A stretch of 64,000 nt of DNA, taken from contig NC_088304.1 of NCBI RefSeq assembly GCF_032854445.1, forward strand, positions 32,912,810-32,976,809, written 5' to 3'. The position numbers were made by a program, and so were the translations under genes. Positions 48,614 through 59,800 of the stretch are shown piece by piece (the first letter of the stretch is position 1; each line of letters begins with the position of its first letter). Origin of the DNA: Liolophura sinensis. Its lineage: Eukaryota; Mollusca; Polyplacophora; Chitonida; Chitonidae. The notes below the pieces were generated by a model that did no database searches, was not told where the DNA came from, and worked only from the letters and a program-made list of their open reading frames with translations.

Positions 48614-51600
48614 ACACATAATACGAGTCAACGATTTGAACCTTAGCTTATGAAATCGATTTCAACGGTTGAATTTAGTTCAGCAATGGCCGGCTTCAAA
48701 ACTGTTTCTCACGCTATCTCCTAGATGTTGAAGTGGTAAACCTCACCAGGAGAAGTCAAAAAGTAAATTTATTTTCTAAAGCTATCAGATACTTGCGAGT
48801 CACAGATTTTAAGGCGTATCGTCATAGCAATGGTCTTCCATGAATTCACCATCGGTGATTGGTATATAGGCTGAATCCCCGAAACATCTCGTTGTCTTTG
48901 CGCAAATCATTCTATGGAATGGAGTAAGCTAATCAAAAGCACCTTTGATTTTTTACTTTTAACACAATTGTCCACAGGTTCACAGGGATTTGACTTTGAT
49001 CTGTGATAACTTAGGCAATTCGAGGGTTTTCTTTCTGTTTGACAGTTTGCTCACAAAGCCTGGTTTAATGGCCAATTATCTAACCTTATACACAAAACAA
49101 ACTTCCTTGGACATGAAGCTTTCTTTCGACACTAGCCAAATCCACGCTTAAGGCTACTCCGCAGTGTTACATTTATGCCTCTGTTGTATTAACTTGTTTT
49201 GGGTTCAACAGCTAAACATTTTTGTTTTTCAAGGTCAAAAGATTTCCGTCTTTAAGGGCTAAGAGGCTAATAAAGCAAGCCAAATATTGGATGTTTTGCC
49301 AGGGAATATTTGTTATTGATTGTTGGAGCCTTTATGGAGGCCAGTGGCAACCTTATATCATATTGTGAGTGATTTGTGATGATACACTCTAGGTGACCTT
49401 AGCTCTTCTGTAACGTTGTAATGTCACACAGAGGTCTCGACCTGTCAACGTCAGGAACACCTTTTATAGACCCCACACAGGGCACAGCGTATAATGACAG
49501 GCACCAGTGTCAGTAGCCAGTTAGAAGTCAGTCTCCGAACCCCCAAACTTGTCAACAAACCTTGGTGGCGTTAAGATCTAGTCCACAAATCAACTCGTTA
49601 AAAAACAGCGTCAATATCAGCGAACCGCCTTTTCTAATTTAATTTACAAGCGGTTAGCACTTGGATGAAGACTCTTAACATTTTTTCAAGCTGATCTTTT
49701 TTTCGTAATTCCACTTTTGAAACAAGTAATAGTTATTTCCTTCTTATTAAATTACGACGGTTTGGAATTATATGCACAGAAATGAAAAACACATTATTTA
49801 GCGATAACACGATTGATTTATTACAATTTGAGTAACAGTTATTAAAACAAACGCGCAAAGTAAAAACAAAATTATACTGCATATCTGTTTATTTGCACGT
49901 ATCAGCTGAATTATGAATCTGATTTATAAAACGTTTATATTTTGATGGTTGTAACAATTATCCAGAGTAGGCCTATAGGAAACAAGTCTTTAAATGTTGA
50001 CCCCTATACGCTTTTTTTGTGATATAAACGTATATTTAAAACATAGACAAAATATTTAAAACACAGGCAATGTATTACTATATTTCTTTGCTTTTTATCA
50101 TTCACAAGTGATATAAGAGCTTCGATTATATTCCAGCAATCAGGGCATGCATGGTTACATCGCGCGCCTGTGCCTGGGATGGTTTAATATCATAATTACA
50201 CGAAGGTTAATTTTCAGGGTCACGATCTTTTCTGTGTAAGTTACATCTCTTGCTGTTGGTCAGAGACCTTGCCAACTATTTAAAAAATCATTCGATTGTA
50301 TATTCTATTCCGTCCACAGTATACACATTGGAACGATTTAGGTGAAGATTTTCTGTTACAAAATTATGGCGCCAACATGCCAACCATAGAATACGCCAGC
50401 AATGTCGTAATCGGTGGTTTCGGTATCCACAGATACACTCCTCAGAATCTACCGGACTAGGCCTAACTTAAGTATTTCATCTGCCATCGTCTTCTGAAAT
50501 AACTCCAGAAAGCCTTCTGTTTAGAAACCTGGGACATTCTGCGGTCATTAAATACTTTGGCTGATTTGTTGTTTGCACATGACGCATCATTATACTTGGA
50601 ATTGACAAATAAATCCACTGTCTTCTGCGCTCTGATTTTACCCGAGGTAAAATGCCATTGAGTGCAGAGTTCACTTTTCAAACCCGGTCTCTAGTACAAA
50701 GTATTGTATGTAAGACAGCCTGAGAGGATTCTTTCTCACAGTGTGTGGTTTTAGCATGGAGGGGTTTATAGATAGATGCCTGCTTTTAAATTATATGTTT
50801 TATGGTCCTTAAAACCCTGTTAACGCCTTCTCCGTGACAACTTGGACACGGTCTCTAATCCCCTGGTGTATATTTTTTCTGGCAATCGCATTATCTACTT
50901 TCCGTCTTTCGCAATATACAAGGAGACTCGGATCAAGGCCAGAGATTTAATAAGTCAAATATTTGAACATTATAGGGCTATAACCTTGTAGATAGATCTG
51001 AGTGCATCTACGAGACTGCCGCTACACCAGTCGAACCGGATCTTTTTATCAGCCTTATTTTTTCTATTATCTTTTTTTTTTGAATATTGGAATGAGTCCA
51101 TATTCGGGTTTTCAATGTCACTCGCAAATAATTTTCTCTAAAGCAAGACACGAGCCCAATCACACCGTGTAGACATAAGTCCCCACAAAGATTAGCATAA
51201 TGTCTGTACACTGAAATAAACCTGTCTTGGGGTGACTGTATAGAGCGAAGCACTGGTGCACACAAAATTGTCGTTACGGTGGTGATTCAATCTGGTGTGC
51301 TGGGGAGGAGGGGGAGGGGGTGGGGGTGTGCAGACTGATTCGGTTAAGCACCCAGATTTTTTCAGCTCATAACCTGACCGTTTGTTTATCTATGTTATTT
51401 ACGGAATGCTCAAGATTGTTTCTCTTGTACTGTGCGCTCTGACAATGTATGTTGACCGCTAAACTAGGGACCCCCTAGGAAAAATCACCGACAATTGGCA
51501 AGATACTGGCCAACTTTCACATGTGATGTATACAGACATCCAGATACATTAGTAAAAGACAAGAAAATCTCAGCGAACGTTAGGCTGCGATCTATTGTCA

Positions 51601-51680
51601 CCACGGCCCACAAACAGTTGATTTTCAGTCTTGTCCACAAAGTCAAGAGAGAAAATAAAGTTTAAGATAGTAGTTGTGAC
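48614..51680. other. Intergenic stretch downstream of CBP-E
   Basis: AT-rich, no gene or known repeat identified; a G-rich tract lies at 51,302-51,328. Confidence 0.4.
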
Positions 51681-51682
51681 TA

Positions 51683-51688
51683 TTTATT
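51683..51688 (-). terminator. Possible poly(A) signal of CBP-E
   Basis: AATAAA on the minus strand (within TAAATAAATA), about 235 bases after the CBP-E stop codon. No closer hexamer is visible. Inferred from sequence only. Confidence 0.4.
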
Positions 51689-51922
51689 TAATTTCAATAA
51701 CACGCACAGGATTGTTGAGTACGCATCATGAGCGGGTAGAAAGCCATGAGGCCACCATTGTATACAAATCTTTTGAAATCCTTGAGACGAAAAACTTTCT
51801 TTTGCCTTTCTTTTGAGACATTGGAAAGTATTCATAGCTGCTATGGTGTAGTGGCTATTCACTGGATCGTCCATAAATCTCAGCCTGTAGAATTCCGATG
51901 GGTGGGGCCTTTCTCAACAGGC

Positions 51923-54900
51923 TTAGGGTTCGAGCAGAAGAGTTCCACAAGGGGGCGGAACTCTGTCTGGACTACTACAGTACTGATGAACTGTGTCGAA
52001 AACACCTGTACAAAGAGAAATAATCATGTAAAAAGAAAATATGTTACTTTGAAACAACATGTATGAAGATTTTATGAAAATAAAGCAGCATGCACATAAC
52101 AACGGTCATTCCTCGATGTTGGCAACAGATCATATACAAGACTACAACACGGAGAATAGAATCAGAGCAGCTGGACAGTTAGCAAATGGTAGCACGCAAC
52201 AGCTGAAATCCAGCGAGCAGCTGGGCAGTTAGCAAATGGTAACACGCAACAGCTGAAATCCGGCGAGCAGCTGGACAGTTAGCAAATGGTAACACGCAAA
52301 AGCTGAAATCCGGCGAGCAGCTGGACAGTTAGCAAATGGTAACACGCAACAGCTGAAATCCGGCGAGCAGCTGGACAGTTAGCAAATGGTAACACGCAAC
52401 AGATGAAACCCGGCGAGCAGATGGAAAGTTAGCAAACAGTAACACGCAACAGCTGAAATCCGGCGAGCAGCTGGAAAGTTAACCAATGGTAATCAGCAAC
52501 AGCTGAAATCCGGCGAGCAGCTGGACAGTTAGCCAATGGTAATACGCAACAGCTGAAATCCGGCGAGCAGCTGGACAGTTAGCAAACAGTAACACGCAAC
52601 AGCTGAAATCCGGCGAGCAGCTGGACAGTTAGCAAACAGTAACACGCAACAGCTGAAATCCGGCGAGCAGCTGGACAGTTAGCAAATGGTAACACGCAAC
52701 AGCTGAAATCCGGCGAGCAGCTGGACAGTTAGCAAACAGTAACACGCAACAGGCCGACATGTAAGTCCATGAGCACGACGTAAAACACGAATAAGAAAAT
52801 ACATGTTGTGCTTGTTGATTTAGACAAATGCACACAATACACGTAACCAGGAAAAAACGAATGATACGCATTTATTTGGTATCTTAATGAATTCTCATCT
52901 GGCTCTTATTCATGCATATGGCCACTCACCTCCTTGACATTTCTGAACTCCCATGAAGGATTGCTGCCAACAGACAAAGAAGTACTGGCAGTTTAGCCCG
53001 TTTTCCTCGTAGTCAATCAGGAATCTGTGCGCTCCGGGCCCTGGTCTCATGGAGGCGCACTGCTCCTCATAGCGGTCAAGGTCGTTTAGGTTACACGGGT
53101 TGTTCACTGAGCCCTGACTGTGGGTTGAGAAAAGAAATGTTGGTGGAGAAATGAAACCCTCGACACATGGCGAAAAAAATGAAGAAAAAATCGGTAGGCA
53201 GATATAAAGCCTAATTAACGTTTAAAACCTTCACACGGTGCGACTAGGCCTATCGTGTCGTCACATTAGAATAATGGAATGAAAACAGAACAAACGTTAT
53301 TTCACACAATTTGTTGGAATCGACTGATCGTACAATGGAATAACAACGTGTGAAAATGACCTTACCAAAGTGTTTTGGATTGTTTGCACCATTTTCATAC
53401 CGAATTATGCAATCTGGCTGCCAAAAATATTTTCCCTAATTTGAGCAAAGATTATTGGTATTTTTTTGATCAAAGAACAGAAATAAGAGATTTATGCAAG
53501 GCAATTTATTGGCACAATTTGATACTCTGATATTAAGACTTTGTAACCTAGATGATTTTCGCTATAGCGCCTTAATTATGGAGAAATATATTAATGAATC
53601 TTTCCTTCCCTAGCGTTAGTAAGTGATGAGCTCTGGTGACAGTTTCACCAAGCATCCTCTTCATGTTCTCCATCACTCACTTAATTCCACACTTACTTTT
53701 CCTTTTACTCATTCATTCACCTACCCTAACTGTTACACCGTGGTCCAAGAAGGGTAACGAAGGCTATAAGTTGAGAATGTGGTCACAGAACAAATCTAGG
53801 CCTTTTAACAGACATTAGAATACCTCTCCTGAACCACAGTGGATGTTCCAGGTCAATAATCGCAAGGCCAGTTTTTAGACAATGTTTAACAAAAACCACA
53901 AAAGAATTCAAAAGTGTTAAAAGCATGACATTTGGACAACGTTCTGTAAATAGAAGCACTCACGAGTTCTTAATGATTCCGGAAAGATTGTAACTGTTCA
54001 TGTATCTAACGTGGATATATTATTCAATGAAAAAGCGCCAATACTTGAAAAGTAGTTGACCCACTTGGTGCAACTTCCGCTTTGTTCGTTGAACGCTTCG
54101 TCTGGTCCACACTCGATGTACTCAGCAGTGTTTCCTCGGCACACGTGACCGGCTTTACACCCAAAGAAAGCGAAACCATTGGGCATTCCTGTACAGTTGA
54201 TCGGGTTTATCGTGGACCCAGCCATTGTTGAGCCTGGTCAGCAGTAACAACAAGGAAATAACGTAGTCAATGAAACAAACGAAACGATTTATCACGAGAA
54301 ACAATGGAAATCTTAATCAAGAGAAACAGCGAAAAATCGTAGTCAGATTATAAATAATGATAGTTAGGAGGAAGGGTGGAACATTTCAGTCTGTGCAGCA
54401 TAAAATGGAGGATTAGGGTGTGAACAAATTTGGTCTACAAAGGAAAACAAGCCAGTTTTTTTCTATTTGCAAGAAAAGCAATAAGTCATACTGTCTCATA
54501 TATGACAAAGCAATCCTCAGAGTAATATTTAAACTAGAGCTAATTTTGACACAAATTTTAGGTTACGGACAGCAGAAACCTCGGTAATTTTGAACAAGAC
54601 GTTAATGTAACTCACAATACTATAAGAGGCACTTAATTATAATGAATACCATGGAAATCCCCTTGACATGTCGATATGTACACAAGGATGAAATTTAAGC
54701 CCACTGTAAACATCCCGCATGAATGAGAGAAAAACACTTAATCAGGAACATCAGATTATTGTTTTTGTCAAAATTTACATCTCAAATATATTATGAGGGA
54801 ATATCTTCTGTAACGGTCTTTGGTTACTATACAGGTACTATAAATCTTTTGCATTTTAATTAAGAAGAAAAGTTCCGGAGTGGTTCCCACACCTACCCAC

Positions 54901-55303
54901 CCCTTGAAGAAAGTGGGCAGGTTTACTTTGGACTCTCACTGAAAGAGCTCGCTGGGGTGGAAATGTCTTTTACTAATTTATCCCTGAAAACAATGACTAT
55001 ATTTATTATCAATCAAACAGATAATCTGAGATTGAGACTGGGTGATAGATTACGTATGTTTTTTTTTCCGTGAGCAAACGTTCTACGGATGACAGAAACA
55101 GCAGTAAAATACATAGTACATGTAGAGTATAATGCATCAACGGAAATAACGAAGAGCAAAATGTATGAGCAGATGTTATCCTTTCAAATAGCATGATCAC
55201 ATTATCACGTTTAGATCGTTACAGTCATTAAGCTGAAAAAAGTGATAGAGTTGTCATAAAACAACTCACCTATAACACCGGATACCAGAACAAGGAATAT
55301 CAT
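51923..55303 (-). CDS. CBP-E: short secreted two-domain chitin-binding (CBM14-like) protein
   Basis: Four exons: 55303-55270, 54233-54065, 53117-52930, 52005-51923 (stop TAA), phases 1, 2, 1 as in CBP-D; 157 aa. Signal peptide begins MIFLVLVSGVIG. Domain 1: Cys25-x11-Cys37-x5-Cys43-x9-Cys53-x12-Cys66, then Cys76. Domain 2: Cys88, Cys111-x5-Cys117-x10-Cys128-x11-Cys140-x9-Cys150, with LNCQYFFVC matching LPCQYFFTC of CBP-D. The last exon was found by the motif GVFDTVHQYC after a strong acceptor (TTGTACAG); it restores the expected terminal cysteines and then stops after eight more residues, so the basic tail of CBP-D is absent. Intron 3 (52006-52929) contains a 50-bp minisatellite. It is a paralog of CBP-D and probably a chitin-matrix or shell/gut-lining protein. 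Confidence 0.86.
52167..52755. repeat. 50-bp minisatellite in CBP-E intron 3, about 12 copies
   Basis: Units of 50 bp (CAGCTGGACAGTTAGCAAAT, GGTAACACGCAACAGC, TGAAATCCGGCGAG) with few variants (AATGG/AACAG, AGCAAA/AACCAA). Just upstream, 52,135-52,166 reads ACACGGAGAATAGAATCAGA, the start of an R3 copy, and the unit itself matches the R3 interior. Confidence 0.9.
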
Positions 55304-55372
55304 TTTGCTGGGTCGGTGATGACGCACGTAGATCTCTGTCGCAGAAAAGACGGGTCTGGCAACGAGGAGACC

Positions 55373-55379
55373 TTTTTAT
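55373..55379 (-). promoter_or_regulatory. TATA-like element of CBP-E
   Basis: ATAAAAA in CATAAAAAGG on the minus strand, 70-76 bases upstream of the ATG at 55303. Spacing would give a 5' UTR of about 40-50 bases. Confidence 0.45.
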
Positions 55380-55624
55380 GCGAATCGAACATAACTAACT
55401 CCTACCCTTCCCCCACAGGAGCCTGGGAACGGCCTTACCGTGACCCACTAAAAACCGACGTAAAAATAACTATCAATGAATGTTACATAATTGATTGTAA
55501 ACTAACGTGTTTGTTTAATTTACAAAAACCCTCGAAGAGATTAACTGAGCAATTCTTTGTGTATTTTATTTTTAACTCAAAGGTTTCGGTCCCCGGCAGG
55601 GCAAGGTTTTTTATGTCTCCCCTC

Positions 55625-56400
55625 TGATTCGTAGCGCTCTATCTGGTTCCCGTAAACCCGACGGCCCCAGGTTGAAGACGTGACAGCAATTACCAACATG
55701 CCTCACATATCTACACATCTGCGTTATTGTTGATTCATCGACTCGAGAATGAAAACAGCTTAAATATGAAACATTCATTTGTCATTCAATGTTGTTACGA
55801 GACACACACACTTATTTCTTCATGTTTTAAACCCAGTTTGCTGTTTTTTTTATTTGTTGGTTTATGTTTTTAGTGTGTTATATGCCTATCACCTTTAAAA
55901 ATTTCAGAGGAACAACTTCTTTACATGCATTTAAAACATCTCACCCGGAGATTTGATAACGTCAAGACAATACCAGAAATAACTCTTGCACGGAATTTAT
56001 CATTGTACATCATAAAATGTTTGTCTTACTGTCGTCACAGCACTCTAAATGCAGCTTCAGTCCCCTTCTTGGAGTCGGAATTTCTCCAGCCCTCAATGTT
56101 CGTGGTGCCGAGAAGCTGTCTGCACGTCTTCCACCGAGTCTGTACACGTGGGAAAGTCCGTCAGTGAATTACCCCGTGCACGCTGCTTTCTTCCACGTAA
56201 AAAACTAAACGGATAATGCATACTGATGTGAAGTGTCGATTCTCACTGAAGCTTTGTTTAACTCGTGTATTCCCCATCTCGAACCTGGCTCCGGTTGATT
56301 CATCTGTAAAATCGGACGTTTTCAGGTATCTAAAGTGGACTTCCCATTTTTCTCCAACCTCAGATCCGACCACTGTCGTATAAGTTGGATATTCATTAGT
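55625..56400. other. Non-coding stretch upstream of CBP-E
   Basis: No gene or known repeat recognised between the CBP-E promoter region and the SINE-C copy. Confidence 0.4.
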
Positions 56401-56404
56401 GTTT

Positions 56405-56700
56405 TGGACTGGTTTGGTGACCTAATGGCTAGAGCGTCCGCCTCGAAATGGAGAGGCCAGAGATCAGTCCAAAGAGTTTTAAAAATGGTACATATTGCTG
56501 TCTCGCTTGGCATTTAGCACTGAGATTTTAGAGCAAGGAGACAAGAAAATGTCGGTATAATGTGACTAAGTGTCATATCTGGTGTCTACGGCATGATACT
56601 TCAGTGGAGGCAGCACTTTGGCGTCATTGACTCGCTCTGCCTAATGACTCCTTACCGTCAAATGACTGAAAAAATGTTTAGTAAGACGTAAAAGGGCAAA
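56405..56700 (+). mobile_element. SINE-C copy with tRNA-like head
   Basis: Head GGTGACCTAATGGCTAGAGC and GTCCGCCTCGAAATGGAGAG, B-box region GAGATCAGTCC, body GCATGATACTTCAGTGGAGG, tail AAATGACTGAAAAAATGTTT. Confidence 0.7.
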
Positions 56701-56852
56701 CTTACTGAAGTATAACGTTAAGCACCAATCAAGTATATAACCCAAAATTACACTGATAACCCGAAACAGTTAAAAGATTGTAAAAAATTGAACATATGAG
56801 ACCTTAATGCGGCCATAGGCTCAAGATATAATGCTGGCTTCCTGAGTGATGT

Positions 56853-59800
56853 AGACATTAATCTTTCAGCTATGTGCCACGTTGATAACATATGCTGATG
56901 TCTCAACCGTACCTTACAGGGAGAGAGTGATTCAGGCATTCATCTTTCAGTTATGTACTACGTTGATAACACATGCTAATGTCCCCATCTTACCTTATAG
57001 TGGGTGAGTGAAGATGGCATTCATCTTTCAGTTATGTGCCAAGTTGATAACACATGCTGATGTCCCCATCTTACCTTACACGGAGTGAGTGATACTGGCA
57101 TTCATCCTTCAGTTATGTACTACGTTGATAACACATGCTGATGTCCCCATCTTACCTTACAGTGAGTGAGTGATGATGGCATTCATCTTTCAGTTATGTG
57201 CCATGTTGATAACACATGCTGATGTCCCCATCTTACCTTACACGGAGTGAGTGATACTGGCATTCATCCTTCAGTTATGTACTACGTTGATAACACATGC
57301 TGATGTCCCCATCTTACCTTACAGTGAGTGAGTGATGATGGCATTCATCTTTCAGTTATGTGCCACGTTGATAACACATGCTGATGTCCCCCCATCTTAC
57401 CTTAAAGGGAGTGAGTGATGCTGGGAATCATACTTCAGTTATGTGCCATGTTGATAACACATGCTGATGTCCCCCCATCTTACTTTACAGTGAGTGAGTG
57501 ATGATGGCATTCATCTTTCAGCTATGTGCCATGTTGATAACACATGCTGATGCCCCCATCTTACCTTACAGTGAGTGAGTGATGCTGGCATTCATCTTTC
57601 AGCTATGTGCCATGTTGATAACACATGTTGATGTCCCCATCTTACCTTACAGTGAGTGAGTGACGCTGGTATTCATCTTTCAGTTATGTGCCACGTTGAT
57701 AACACATGCTGATGTCCCCATCTTAATTTACAGTGAGTGAGTGATGCTGGCATTCATCTTTCAGCTATGTGCCATGTTGATAACACATTCTAATGTCCCC
57801 CCATCTTACCTTACAGGGAGTGAGTGATGCAGGCATTCGTCTTTCAGTTATGTACTACGTTGATAACACATGCTGATGTCCCCATCTTACCTTACAGGGA
57901 GTGAATGATGCTGGCATTCATCTTTCAGCTATGTGCCATGTTGATAACACATACTGATGTCCCCATCTTACCTTACAGTGAGTGAGTGATGCTGGCATTC
58001 ATCTTTCAGCTATGTGCCATGTTGATAACACATGCTGATGTCCCCATCTTACCTTACAGGGAGTGAGTGACACTGGTATTAATCTTTCAGTTATGTGCCA
58101 CGTTGATAACACATGCTGATGTCCCCATCTTGCCTTACAGTGAGTGAGTGATGCTGGCATTCATCTTTCAGTTATGTGCCATGTTGATAACACATTCTGG
58201 TGTCCCCATCTTACCTTACAGGGAGAGAGTGATTCAGGCATTCATCTTTCAGTTATGTGCCATGTTGATAACACATGCTGATGTCCCCATCTTACCTTAC
58301 AGGGAGAGAGTGATGCTGGCATTCATCTTTCAGTTATGTGCCACGTTGATAACACATGCTGATGTCCCCATCTTACCTTACAGGCAGTGAGTGATGCTGG
58401 CATTCATTATTCAGTTATGTGCCACGTTGATAACACATGCTGATGTCCCCATTATACCTTACAGGGAGTGAGTGATGCTGGCATTCATCTTTCAGTTATG
58501 TGCCATGTTGATAACACATGCTGATGTCCCCATCTTACCTTACAGGGAGTGAGTGATGCTGGCATTCATCTTTCAGTTATGTGCCACGTTGATAACACAT
58601 GCTGATGTCCCCATCTTACCTTACAGGGAGTGAGTGATGCTGGCATTCATTATTCAGTTATGTGCCACGTTGATAACACATGCTGATGTCCCCATTATAC
58701 CTTACAGGGAGTGAGTGATGCTGGCATTCATCTTTCAGTTATGTGACATGTTGATAACACATGCTGATGTCCCCATCTTACCTTACAGGGAGTGAGTGAT
58801 GCTGGCATTCATCTTTCAGTTATGTGCCACGTTGATAACACATGCTAATGTCCCATCTTACCTTACAGGGAGTGAGTGATGCTGGCATTCATCTTTCAGT
58901 TATGTGCCACGTTGATAACACATGCTGATGTCCCCATCTTACCTTACAGGGAGTGAGTGATGCTGGCATTCATCTTTCAGTTATGTGCCACGTTGATAAC
59001 ACATGCTGATGTCCCCATCTTACCTTACAGGGAGTGAGTGATGCTGGCATTCATCTTTCAGTTATGTGCCATGTTGATAACACATGCTGATGTCCCCATC
59101 TTACCTTACAGGGAGTGAGTGATGCTGGCATTCATCTTTCAGTTATGTGCCATGTTGATAACACATGCTGATGTCCCCATCTTACCTTACACGGAGTGAG
59201 TGATTCAAGCATTCATCTTTCAGTTATGTGCCATGTTGATAACACATGTTGATGTCCCCATCTTACCTTACAGTGAGTGAGTGATGCTGGCATTCATCTT
59301 TCAGTTATGTGCCATGTTGATAACACATGCTGATGTCCCCATCTTACCTTACAGGGAGTTAGTGATTCAGGCATTCATCTTTCAGTTATGTGCCATGTTG
59401 ATAACACATGTTGATGTCCCCATCTTACCTTACAGTGAGTGAGTGATGCTGGCATTCATCTTTCAGTTATGTGCCATGTTGATAACACATGCTGATGTCC
59501 CCATCTTACCTTACAGTGAGTGAGTGATGCAGGCATTCATCTTTCAGTTATGTGCCATGTTGATAACACATGCTGATGTCCCCATCTTACCTTACAGTGA
59601 GTGAGTGATGATGGCATTCATCTTTCAGTTATGTGCCACGTTGATAACACATGCTGATGGCCACATCTTACCTCACAGGGAGTGAGTGATGCTGGCATTC
59701 AACTTTCAGTTATGTGCCACGTTGATAACACATGCTGATGTCCACATCTTACCTCACAGGGAGTGAGTGATTCAGGTATTCACCTTCAGTTATGTGCCAT

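Noticed and set aside
50463-50681. Minus-strand frame considered as the last exon of CBP-E
   Set aside because: It can be joined in frame, but the acceptor is poor and the cysteine spacing is wrong. The exon at 51923-52005 has a strong acceptor and gives the expected terminal cysteines.
52167-52755. CRISPR-like array
   Set aside because: Units are contiguous 50-bp tandem repeats without unique spacers, within a eukaryotic intron.
58148-58390. 80-codon repetitive plus-strand frame
   Set aside because: It arises from three 81-bp satellite units that lack the TGA present in most units; no independent sign of coding.
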